Assembly (NCBI GenBank): GCA_021014945.1 | Contig: MU266341.1 | Coordinates: 124,001-188,000 of the forward strand | Direction: 5' to 3' | DNA from: Leucogyrophana mollusca | Taxonomy: Eukaryota > Basidiomycota > Agaricomycetes > Boletales | DNA: 64,000 nucleotides | Part shown: piece after piece, positions 46,416 to 56,857 of the stretch | Numbering within the stretch: position 1 is the stretch's first letter | Layout of the letters: every line of letters begins with the position of its first letter | Notes under the pieces: generated by a model | The model's input: only the letters and a program-made list of their open reading frames with translations | What the model was told of the DNA's origin: nothing | Databases searched by the model: none | Translations under genes and position numbers: made by a program

Positions 46416-47496
46416 TTACAGAATTCCCTCTGATTTCAATGCGCCTATTATCAAGAAGGCAGATCTACGGTCCCTATCGACCCCCACCCAGTCGCCTTTG
46501 CGCTGCGTGACCAAGCCTTCGTCACCGACGACAAAGATGTCTTCTGCGTTCTCTGGGACGTCTTTCTCTAGGTCTTGTCTTTCCTCTTCTTCTCTGTCCC
46601 ACAGCACTTCCTCCCATTGAGCGTCGCTTATAGTGACTGCTACCGTTTTAGCGTCTCGGATATTGGGCAAGACCGATGTAAGAAGATTCGACAACAGTTC
46701 GGATGTCCCATCGGCAGTTTGTGAATGAAGGACTGGTAAAGGTAGATATTCGGCCTTCTATTTGTTAGCACCGTAAGGTGACGAGAACATATTCTGGGAT
46801 GCGTACCTCCAGGAGCATCCCTTTCACTACGCCTCCTGCAAGCATCACGTTTCCGACGCGAACCAGCCAATCATCACCGATGGCGAATATAAATCCATCG
46901 ACAACCAGCTGCTGTCCTGTGCCTTGACCTCCTCTCTGAGAGGACGTTGCGCCGCTTTGTCGAACTGAGATCCAGCGTGCTCTGAGCTGGGCAAGCAACT
47001 GTTCCAAAGCTCCGGGCGGTCGGAGAGTGAGGAAAGTAGTTCGATAGTGCGGTGGTGCTATTATCGCCTGGGGAGCGGGGCCTTCAGGGTTCTGATCGCT
47101 AGCATTTTGCATACTTGTGAGGACATCTGCACGTGTCGGTGACGCGGGATCCTCGAGAAGGACGAACACGTTCTCATGCATGGTAAGAGCACACATGGAC
47201 CGCTCGGAGTGGACTTGCAGACCGGGTATTGTACCGAGAGTGGACCGATACGATCGCACACTAAGATGCCATCTACCTCTAAGTTGCCCCTACGTGCCGA
47301 ATCAATAGACCTTTGGGATGCTCGACTTGCTAACAGTGCAGAGTTCTACGAACATGGTGGTTCCGTACTATGTTCTCGTGAATGAGATCGAGTCCAGTCG
47401 TCGGTGCATTGATCCATCGGGCGAGCCTGTGCGCTAATTAGAACTCGTTTAGAGTACTGACCAAATTACCGCTGTTATTCACCCAGTAAACCCCAT
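46416..47496 (-). CDS. med20: Mediator subunit 20 (Med20/Srb2)
   Basis: A head-module subunit of Mediator, which links regulators to RNA polymerase II. The first exon encodes M-G-F-T-G; a GTGAAT...CACAG intron joins it to LARWINAPTTGLDLIHENIV and RNHHVRRTL. The next exons give WHLSVRSYRSTLGTIPGL, CALTMHENVFVLLEDP, LEQLLAQLRARWISVRQSG, VDGFIFAIGDDWLVRVGNVM and LAGGVVKGMLLE-AEYLPLPV, which match the Med20 beta-barrel pattern (W..A.....L...I...........G.W.L....YRS). It ends RSAFLIIGALKSEGIL. The join after RRTL is not settled. Only 124 bases separate its ATG from that of ORC4. Confidence 0.82.
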
Positions 47497-47620
47497 CGGA
47501 AGTGTGGAAGGTGGCAAGGCGTAAGCGTGACACTTCGTTCTGTGACACGATACTACGGGTGCGTGACCGTCGCGCGTGTGGCATATTCCCTTCTGTACCG
47601 AACTACCGATCGCGACAACG
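47497..47620. promoter_or_regulatory. Bidirectional promoter, med20 and orc4
   Basis: The two start codons (47496 minus, 47621 plus) are 124 bases apart, so transcription of both must start within this stretch. No TATA box is present. Confidence 0.7.
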
Positions 47621-49965
47621 ATGCCTAAACGCAAGGCGGGCGAAGATTTCAGTCTACCATCGTCTCCTTCAAAGCGGACAACGCGCTCAAGTGCTCGAAC
47701 TGCAGATGAAGCGCCGTCAGGTTCCAGTCCGCGTCGCCCCCCACCTAAGCGCGCTACCCGAAACACGAAATCCCAAGTTGAGACTCAAGCCGAAACTTCG
47801 CCCCCGTCCGCTCGCACAACCAAACGAAATCCCCGCGCGGCTCCTCAGCGGCGGGGCGCAGATTCTGCTGTCAAAGCTGCCTCAAACACGTCAAGCAAGG
47901 ACACCCTGGAAGCGGAGGATTCTGATAGCTCAGATGAGCTGAACCTGTCCCCACCCAAAAACCCAGTGCAACCTGTGACTCCACCCCCTAAATCCCGCCC
48001 TCGGGTTGTGATGCACTCAGTGGAAATCACTACTCCTGCATTTCTGTCTTCTAAGAAGTTAGTATCGACGACCGCGTCGCCGGCTCCAAGTGGCATTCAC
48101 GCACAGCGGGCGTCTGGGAAGCCCCAGCAGAGGCCCCCTTCTACACCTTCAAGACTCTCTCCGCTGAAGCCCGGCCTACCCCCTGATAAGGCCAGTTCGT
48201 CCACGTTCCCTTCAACCCCTTCTAGGAAGACACAACCCGCTGCTCCTCAAGCGTCACCATCTCGACTCCCCAGAGTGCAATTATCATCACCTGGAAAGCC
48301 TGATCCCCAGATTACTGCCTCTCCCTCGAAAAGTCACCCAGCCGTTCCTCAGTCCCCGACGCGTCTGCCTCGTGTTCTACCTCCGCATCTCATACCTTGT
48401 CTTCAGCTACAGAAACGTGCTACATTGTCCGCACTTCAAGATAATTCTTCTACAGTGGTGGAAGAAAGTGGCTCCAAAGAACCTAATACTAACAATCTTG
48501 CTTTCGGGCAATTGCGGGACCTGCTCGCTGGTACTGTCAATCGAGGGGAAGGAAACAGCTGCCTTCTTCTGGGACCGCGGGGAAGCGGCAAGACTAGCGT
48601 AATTTTCTCAAGGTCTCCCCATTGATGTCCGTTGACATACCCTATCAACAGCTTGTCGAACAAGCCATTCTTACCCTTCCTAGTAGGCCTATCATCCTTC
48701 GGCTGTCTGGTCATGCCCAACACAACGACCGCCTTGCCTTGCGAGAGATTGCCCGACAGCTATCTCAGCAGACAGGCAAATCTTTCTTATCCGACTCGGA
48801 CGGGGATCCCGAAAAGCTGGACGAGGGCGACAATCCGTTCTTGGATGCTGGCCCGTCTATCTCGTTACCACCACCATCTCACCTACCTGCGCTGATATCT
48901 GTCCTCCCAACTTTGTCGCGACCTACCATCGTCATACTTGACGCCTTTGACCTCTTTGCCTTGCATGCCCGACAGTCATTATTGTACTGCCTTCTGGATA
49001 CGGTTCAGAGTTGCAGGGTTGGACAGGGTACTAATGGCATAACTGTCATTGGCGTGACAACCCGGATCGACACGATCAATTTGCTCGAGAAGAGGGTGAA
49101 GAGCCGATTTTCCGGACGAATATTACGCACCGCACCACCAGCGAACCTTGCGGATTGGACCACAATAGCAGAACGTGTGCTGTCTGCCCCTATTGACAGT
49201 CCCGATGGAGAATGGCCGCAGATGTGGAAAACTGCCGTGGAAAAATTCTTGAGCGAGCGGATGGTGTCTGATTCCTTGAAGCAGACTTTTTCCCTGACTC
49301 GTGATGTGAGGATGCTCAAGCAGATATTGGTGATGAAATTTCCATGCCGTTGCTCCTTCATTGAAATTGATGGGCTCACAGATCAATGTGGTCGCGGAAC
49401 TTTGTGCATCTACGCCGTTCCCTACGCCTTCTCAACTCGCCTCCGCGCTGGCCACCCAGCGCTGGCGTGTCCAGTTTTCTAATCTACACAGTATGTCGAT
49501 TTTTCTGAAATGCTGGTTGGCACACCGTTGAATGCACACTATCCAGCGTTATCGTATCCTTCAGCTTGCCTCCTGATTGCGGCGATGCACGCGGACACTG
49601 CAGGACATGATATTGTCAATTTTGAAATGCTCTATGATTCTTTCCGGGATCAATTCCGGGCATCTGCGGCGGCTCCTGTCCAGATAGAAGGCGGCAGCAT
49701 AGGTATGGCGAGGTGCACGCGTGAGGTTCTCATGAGTGTACGTCCCTGCGACATGAGTGGTACCGTGGCCGCTGTCTCACACTATCCTCAGGGCTTCGAG
49801 CAACTTCTGGCGGCACGGATATTTGTGAGCATTGCCGCACCGTCCCCAAATATAGCCCCGCAGTTCGTGTGCTATCGATGTATGGTTCGGAGGGAGGACG
49901 TTAAGAAGGCAGTCGATAAGATGGGACAGACGAACCTGAAGAAATGGCTTAGTAAAGCACAGTGA
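47621..49965 (+). CDS. orc4: Origin recognition complex subunit 4
   Basis: An AAA+ subunit of ORC, which loads the replicative helicase. From ATG 47621 (MPKRKAGEDFSLPSSPSKR) a disordered, S/T-P-rich and basic region of about 260 residues precedes the AAA+ core. Walker A is LLLGPRGSGKTS, followed across an intron by LVEQAILTLPSRPIILRLSG. The Walker B region is TIVILDAFDLFALHARQSLLY, close to the ORC4 consensus. Sensor motifs lie in VIGVTTRIDTINLLEKRVKSRF. Further exons give INVVAELCASTPF and QRWRVQFSNL, ALSYPSACLLIAAMHAD and HDIVNFEMLYDSFRDQF, the ORC4 winged-helix part. The stop is at 49963-49965. The gene looks intact; its long N-terminal tail could be a CDK target, an inference from the SP/TP content. 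Confidence 0.92.
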
Positions 49966-50131
49966 GATTTGAGATCTCGTAACACTTCCTGTCATACCAA
50001 CTTAAGAACAACACATTTGTGCTCCGAGCCTTCATACAATGGGCGGCAATCATTGGTCTGTGTTCCATGTTCTTGTTCGTGCATGCTCCTATACAAGTGG
50101 TGCGATATACTACAATCATTTTGACTCAGAT

Positions 50132-50718
50132 TTACTGGTATTCAGCAATGTACTCCTCCTGGAGAGGTGCGTCATAATGCTCCTTGGCTAAATATCCCCA
50201 ATCAGCAAAAGGAATAGAAAAGTCGGTGGACAAGATCTACCTTTCTTCTTGGCCTCGTAAGCATCGAAGGCGTCCGCCTGTGCCATCGTCAGTCTCGAGT
50301 CTGTGACGAATACTTCGGACTCACCCCCTTGGTCTCGACCAAGCGGTCGATGAAACCACCGGCAGCAGCAGCACTGGTAGAACATAAATTCCCGCAACTA
50401 GTAGGGTAATGCAAAGACATACATAAATTCCTTGGCCTTTGCGTGGCTGTCAGGCTTGCCGTTTGCTGCGCAGTGGTCCTCCCATGCCTTAGCGGCCTTT
50501 GATCCGAAAGTCAGTCGGTATACACACTCTACCGCAGTATCTGGACCCTACCTCGTATGACGCGGCAGCGGCGATGAGTTCGTGGGACAGCGTGGCCTCG
50601 TGGGGGGCGTTCTGAACCTGTCGGGATGGTTAGCAAGGGGGTCCATAATGTCGGCGACAACGGTGCTGACCTGGTCGTAGGCTGCGGCGTTGTCGCTGTC
50701 GTCGGAGAACCAACCCAT
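50132..50718 (-). CDS. CipC-like stress protein (DUF3759)
   Basis: A small soluble protein of the CipC family, first seen as induced by concanamycin in Aspergillus and common in basidiomycete hyphae under stress; its biochemical role is unknown. From ATG 50718: MGWFSDDSDNAAAYDQ, intron, VQNAPHEATLSHELIAAAAS, intron, AAKAWEDHCAANGKPDSHAK, intron, then IAAAAGGFIDRLVETKG, ADAFDAYEAKK, and the last exon AKEHYDAPLQEEYIAEYQ. All joins are GT-AG and in frame. The protein is about 125 residues. A TATA box lies about 75 bases upstream, which fits an inducible, highly expressed gene. Confidence 0.9.
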
Positions 50719-50790
50719 GATTTATGATAGATAGTGATATAAAGATGGATAGATATGAAGATGGGGAATAATTGGGACGATATGGCCTGG

Positions 50791-50798
50791 TTTATATA
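50791..50798 (-). promoter_or_regulatory. TATA box of the CipC-like gene
   Basis: TATATAAA reads on the minus strand about 75 bases before the ATG. Confidence 0.6.
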
Positions 50799-51515
50799 GT
50801 GTTGACTGCTGTCAGACCAGAAATAGAAGGGAGAAAGAAAGGTGGTCTGTTTCAAGGGGGTCACATGGAAGACCGAGATGATTCTGAGATGAATATGGAT
50901 CCTATCGGATGAAGACAAGTGCCTACAGGTTCCTGTTTCCAGTATGGATTGATTTGGATTTCTAACCGGGCGTTATCTTGCGCGATCAGAAGGAATCGAG
51001 GCTATGGATGGCGATTTCAGAAACCGGGACTTTCCTCAAAGCATGATGCTGTGTTGTTCCTTTCGGTGAGTAGTACTCCGCTTGAGGATCGATACGATCT
51101 GATAGGAACGATAACCTGCATGCAGGGAGTCCAAAGAAAGATATCTGATTTGGAGTGTTCCTCGAAGTCCACGATATTTCGCTACTTGACAATGGTGCCG
51201 CAGTCGTGCGAGACCTTCTCCAGGATTCGCGAGCCCGTCATTTGGCAACGAGTGGAGCCCTAACCTCCCACTCCCCGAGTATTTTAGGCTGACAGCGCTG
51301 AACAACAAAGATTAGAGCTTGAGACACTCATGATTCCTTTTTGAACTGTAACAGGGTATGTATGGTAACCGGCCGGGCGTCTCCTCGGTGACTGGGGTAT
51401 GGTTACAGTTCCGTCCCACCGGGGTAGGTCGTATTTAGACTGGGACGTGGAAGACGATAAATGATATGCCGACCAGCAAAGTGATGTTGCAGGAGATGAG
51501 TCCGCGATTACTGAT
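50799..51515. other. Divergent intergenic region, CipC-like and lipase genes
   Basis: About 0.7 kb without a convincing gene; frames up to 114 codons show no domain. It continues into the GTGAC element cluster on the lipase side. Confidence 0.4.
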
Positions 51516-51592
51516 GTGACGCATTTGTGACATTCGGTCACGCTTCGTCGGGTGTCACGGTGCCCGACTCCACGTGTTACCCCACAAGTGAC
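51516..51592. promoter_or_regulatory. Cluster of five GTGAC/GTCAC elements with a CACGTG box
   Basis: GTGAC at 51516, 51527 and 51588 and GTCAC at 51537 and 51554 fall within 77 bases, with an E-box CACGTG at 51571-51576. The cluster is about 100-170 bases before the lipase ATG. The CGGTCACGC nonamer also occurs in the acetoacetyl-CoA synthetase promoter. Confidence 0.35.
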
Positions 51593-51683
51593 GCGAGGCC
51601 GAACAAGGCTACATGTGATTCGCTGGACACGCCTTCTGCTCGTACTTTCTCCGTCTCTCTCTCAAGGTCCTGCATAGTGCGTG

Positions 51684-54600
51684 ATGAAACAAGCACCGGA
51701 TCCGTTGAACACAGATTATGTGGACGAATCGTCAGTCCGGAATTATTAGGGTGTTTGGCTATGTGTTGACACGAACAACCCTAGACACATCGAGGCTTTC
51801 GTGAATGCTCTACAAACAGACGAGCTGAGCGGGCACGATCCTTTCGGAGCCGCTTCCCCTGGTACCCATCCAAGCACCCCCGTTCCGCAAAGCCCCCGGG
51901 TGAGAAAGGTCTCCGCCCTGTCCGACTTCGCGCCTGTAAATCTGAAAGTCAAGAGGTAATCATCCACCACCTTTGCGTCATCCACCCTCATGTAATGAAT
52001 GATATTCAGAAGGAGAAAGCGGGAGAAATCAAATGTTAGGAGGCAAGACTGGCTCTTTCTCTTGGTCCGATGGCCATTACTAGTGAGTGTCAGTTCTTGT
52101 CGCCTTCCTCGTGGCTCATGGCGTTGTGCGGGACTCCGTAGTGCTTCATTTTCGTCATAATAGCTGCTCAGTTTGGCCTATACATCTTAATTCGTCAGAT
52201 GGTCAATACTAAAGAGTGGCTCTCTGCATGTAAGCTTGACCGCAAGGCAGCAATGCGAGGCTCACCCCTACACATCAGGGCGCGGTCAAAGAGGCGTATT
52301 ACGGAAACGCCTACGTGCCGCTCGAACATATGAGGTGAGTTCACATATGACCCCGCGCCCACCCTCCGGGCCTGCACGGAGCTTTTGAGAGTCCATTTCG
52401 CTCCCCCTGCGATGCTAGTTCTCACGACGGTATTTAGGAATGGAAAGACGCGGCGGTAACGCTGGACCAGTATCTCCAGTTCCAGGAGTGGAAGAAAGTT
52501 GATGAAGATTCCTTTTATGACTGGAAATTAGTGCGGAAGGTGATAGCAGTCTCTTTCGTTTCACTGAAAGGCTTTAACTGAAACCTTTCAGGTCAACCGA
52601 TCTCTGAGACTTCTGAGGGAGAAGAATGATGTCCGTGGTGTGCTTGGTGTCCTCGAAACCTGCATCAGAACCAATTTTGCTGGTGTGGAGTCTTCCAGGT
52701 GCGGCTTCTTTGGTCTCCAAGAAACGAGAATAATAATCTTTATTGTGTGAATCAGGCTTTACAGTGAAGTAAGTGTGTCGTCATGAAGCTGTGACAGCCA
52801 GGCCCCTGACATCCTGTCGTCAGACCTTCCTGGGTACAAAAGATTTAATCGAGTGTAGGTTGCTAGGATTGTCGGATTGATGTGCTGTTCGTTCACGTTA
52901 TACTAGCTTATCACAGCGAGCAGGAAAAAGCACTGCAATTCATCCGGGATTCCTCGGAACTTTCGAATGAAGAGAAGAAACGGTTTTTCAAGAGTGCTAG
53001 CACCAACCTCGGCACTTCCGCGCTATGCCTTTCCGGCGGTGCTTCTTTTGGTTACTGTGAGAATATCCATCGCCGCTGACGTTTGCTCAGCTGGCTTACC
53101 GTTTGTATCTACAGATCATCTCGGCGTTGTAAAGGCGTTTCTCGATGCCGGACTTCTTCCCCGCGTGATCGCGGGGACTTCCGCGGGCGGTCTTATTGCT
53201 GCTCTGGTATGCACACGCACAGATTCAGAACTTAAAGCAATCCTAGTTCCGGAACTCGCGCATAAACTATCCGCTTGCGATGAGCCGTTCAACGTATGGT
53301 TCAAACGTTTCTGGAAGACTGGTGCAAGATTTGATAGTGTGTCGTGGGCACGCAAGGTTAGTAGGGCAACTTGGCTTCCCTCCTATAGGTTCATATAGCG
53401 GACTAGTGCACATTTTTCACTCGTGGATCCATGACCTTTCGGGAAGCCTACATGAGAACAGGCCGGATCCTCAATATATCCGTTATCCCAGCTGATCGAC
53501 ACTCGTTCGTCCATGCCTTGACGTATCTCGGCTTATCTTGACTTTCAATCGTACTTCACAGTCCGACAAAGTTGCTGAATTATGTCACCGCGCCCGACAC
53601 GATCGTTTGGACTGCCCTACTCGCATCTGCTGCAGTGCCTGGAATTTTGAATCCCGTTGTGTTGATGCAGAAACTCAAGGATGGTCACGTTGTACCGTGG
53701 AATTGGGGAAGCAAGTTCAAAGACGGGTCGTTGAGGTACGCAGGCACCACTCTCGAGACCTGTTCCTGACGTTGAGCGAACATCCAGAGTTGACATCCCC
53801 ATTCAGGCCCTCAATCTGTACTTCAATGGTGAAACCCATCTTCCTCTAATTATGGACTGGGACTGATTGTGCACAGTCACGCATCCCGTCGTGTCGCAAG
53901 TCAATCCTCATGTTCACTTGTTCTTCTTTGCTCCCCGAGGATCTGCAGGGAAGCCGGTAGCTCACAGAAAGGGTAAAGGTGCGCAGTCGATCAAAGCTGT
54001 CACTCCGCTTCCCTGCCAATACCTGTCACCATAGGATGGAGAGGAAATTTCCTACTGTCGGCTGCCGAGCAATGGCTGAAGCTTGAGCTCACAAAGAACT
54101 TCAAGGTGCGGTCTTCCTCCGCCTGTTGAGCTAGCCTCGAAAGCTATAATTAGTTTTTCTGACAGGTTATCCGTGATCTCGAGCTCCTCCCACAACTATT
54201 GGGTCAGGATTGGTCAAGCGTCTTTTTACAGCGATTTGATGGGGCTGTCACGTAAGTTGTGATCATATCGTATTGTTATGATGTGACTAACGCTGGCACT
54301 CCAGAATATGGCCGAGAACACGATTCCTGGTATGTGCCAATATTTTGTTCGACAACCATTCGCGTTTCCGATGAGGCTAATGCTGTTTCATTAGGACTGG
54401 ATCCATATTTTGAGCGATCCGGACCCCCCGGAGCTGGAAAGAATGATGAAAGTGGGACAGGTCGTCACATGGCCGAAGGTGAGTGAAACACAAAAACATT
54501 TTTGCCTGCGAAGTTATTTGATGATGGCCTATCCCCTCAGTTGCACATGATCGAGAATCGCTTCCGCATAGAGAAGCAGATACTGCTCGGTCGACAGGCA

Positions 54601-55341
54601 GTGCGAAAGGCCCTACAGGCAAAAGGACGATCTACGACGAATCCCGCTGACCCAGATGTCATTGTCGACTCAGGCAATATACCCGAGCCGATCACAGGCA
54701 CTCATCTTCCCGTGACATCTTTGAACAACGAATCACCACTGCCCATGGACACCGATATAGAGAGCGCCTTTGCCGCCAATGGGACGGCTTGGTACTTCAA
54801 ACGTGGCCGGCCCCCTGCTGCTGTTGCTGCCACCGATTCGGGAACTTCTACACCGTTCGAGAGCGGTTATACCAATGCAACAGATCCCCTTCGCTCACCA
54901 CTTCTGCGGCGGAAGTGGGCATCTGAGTTACTTGATCAGCCACCTTCAGGCAGTGTGGACAGCTTCACGCGAAGCTTCCGCCCGGCTACACCTGATCCCC
55001 CTCCCGTCGACCCCCTTCCTGCTGCTCCGCGACGCGGTACTGCTGTTTCTCCCTCCGGCTTCCTTACGAAATTGCGGCCACATTCTCTTTCCACGCTATC
55101 AGTACCATTCTCGGCGTCACACAGGTCGGGAAAAGCTCCAGCTAAGGAGCCAAGCTTGGATGCAAACGAACCTGCGTGGAGTAGCGACAGTTCTTCGGAG
55201 GATGACTTGTCGTTTGATGATCAGAGGCACCTGCGTCATCCATCAATTCTGAGCTCGGCTCCAGGTGTGAAGGATACCCTAACAGAGTCGGACAGGGAGA
55301 TACAGGAGGGAGACGGTGACATTGGAATAGATTCAGATTAG
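51684..55341 (+). CDS. Patatin-like triacylglycerol lipase (Tgl4/Tgl5 type)
   Basis: A lipid-droplet triacylglycerol lipase. I choose ATG 51684: MKQAPDPLNTDYVDE-S, joined by an intron to HIEAFVNALQTDELSGHDPF. The TAG-lipase N-terminal domain follows over several exons: AVKEAYYGNAYVPLEHM, FQEWKKVDEDSFYDWKLV, LLREKNDVRGVLGVLETCI. The patatin core has the oxyanion loop CLSGGASFGYYHLGVVKAFL, the nucleophile elbow G-T-S-A-G-G and the catalytic aspartate in K-F-K-D-G-S-L-R, plus LLASAAVPGILNPVVLM. After QWLKLELTKNFKVIRDLELL the C-terminus (54500-55341) is long, Ser/Pro-rich and acidic. Such tails in yeast Tgl4 carry kinase sites. About sixteen introns. The catalytic dyad is present, so the enzyme should be active. 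Confidence 0.9.
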
Positions 55342-55522
55342 CATCCATTTACGAGGATCTTGTATTCCACCGCGTAACTATAATCCTGTAATGTATGTAG
55401 TGTACTCACTCTAATACCCTGTACTCAGTTTGGACACCAGCCCCTAATTGTGGCGTGGTACCAACGAGGCTTGACTGCTTCACAGCACGCAAGCTATTCC
55501 ACTCATCCTAGTCCAGACGAAA

Positions 55523-56523
55523 ATGTCTGCGAGCCCCCCACCACCAGATGTACTTGCTGCAGCTGCTGAGCGCCGGAATCAACTTGTGGGAGACACGGTA
55601 TCTCCAGCCCAGCTCATTCAAGAACATGAACAGCGCCAAATGTTCCGACGCTTGATAGACCCTGGAATATTTCGCCCAAATTCCAAAGAAACCGCTTTGG
55701 CGTCTTTGAAGGTCGCTGCCAAATACAATTAGTAGGAAAACAACTGGTTCAACACTGACGGCCTCTCTATTGCAGACACTCTCATCGTTGGCGGAGAACC
55801 TACTCCGGGAACCTGACAATCCCAAGTTCCGACAATTTAAATCCACAAATGATACCATCAGGCGACGACTGATTGAGCCAAAAGGTGCTTTGGAATATGC
55901 TATCGCGGTTAGTGAATCATGATGCAGTTGCTGTCCAAGTGCGATATTAACGTATCCCCTGGTTGAACGAATACTCCTCCCAGATGGGATTCCGGCCAGA
56001 CGTAAGTTTCCTTCGTCATCAACACTATCAGCGCAAAAGTTGAACTAACTACTTTCGAAGGTGAAGGACTTTCAGCCCTTCTATGTGTTTAATGACCGCA
56101 GAGTAGCCGATCTCCGAATCGGTGCTGTCATCCTCAAGGAGGTTATCGATCGGGAGACAGAAAAGCAAGAGTACTCCAAACGGAATAAAGTGGACCAGAA
56201 AGCCGTTGCTGCAGAGGTCACACAAAGGGTTGGTGGTTTCGTAGCCCTCGTCACTAGCAGAAAGGGCACTTAGTCCTCCTGAACAGGTCAAACTTGCGTT
56301 CATTGACGATCGCAAGGCAAAGATGGTCCGAGACCAGATAGAACGACAGGCCCGTGAGGCTCGGGCGGCTAATCGCCCTGCGAGCGTGGAGCCTCGCACG
56401 GAGGAAGTTGAGGTGCCAGCATCCCCTGAAGACTTTCAGGGTCGGAGAAGTATGCCAGGAGTCGGGTACACGCTAGCCTCCCCTGATCCGAATGTTGACG
56501 GGCCCCCGCCATACAACGGGTAG
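55523..56523 (+). CDS. PUB-domain protein (probable Cdc48/p97 adaptor)
   Basis: The PUB domain binds the tail of the Cdc48/p97 segregase. Residues 1-65 form a Glu/Gln-rich helix (LIQEHEQRQMFRRLIDPGIF). After an intron the PUB core reads TLSSLAENLLREPDNPKF, STNDTIRRRLIEPKGALEYAI, then an 18-base exon at 55984-56001 encodes M-G-F-R-P-D, then VKDFQPFYVF, matching the PUB pattern with its G-F-x-P/x-x-x-x-x-Y/F end. A helical charged segment (VKLAFIDDRKAKMVRDQIER) and a Pro-rich tail follow. No UBX or PNGase domain is seen. Confidence 0.83.
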
Positions 56524-56857
56524 CTCCATGTACACCTACGCTCTCGATGTCTGGGCTGGTGCTCGGCCTTCTGACCCGGTATCGTCAGTATCTAGTTCAC
56601 ATATGTAATGTTGGCTATGCCCGCCACACCTTGCGGATTACTCAAGGATTTCGGATTCAACCTGATATGATTGATCAAGGTGTCATATTGGAACGAAGCA
56701 AACGTGTATTTCAAGTAGTTAAAGAGAAGGGACCCTAGGCCTCTCTGACTTTGAAACAGCGGGTACGGGTGGTACAGGCGGCATGGGGAATTGGGAGAGA
56801 GTGGCCTTATTGCTATGGGGAGCTCGACTATCCTTCGACGTCGCTATCAGCAGTACA
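56524..56857. other. Convergent intergenic region
   Basis: The 3' flanks of the PUB gene and the repeat-protein gene meet here. No gene is seen. Confidence 0.45.
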
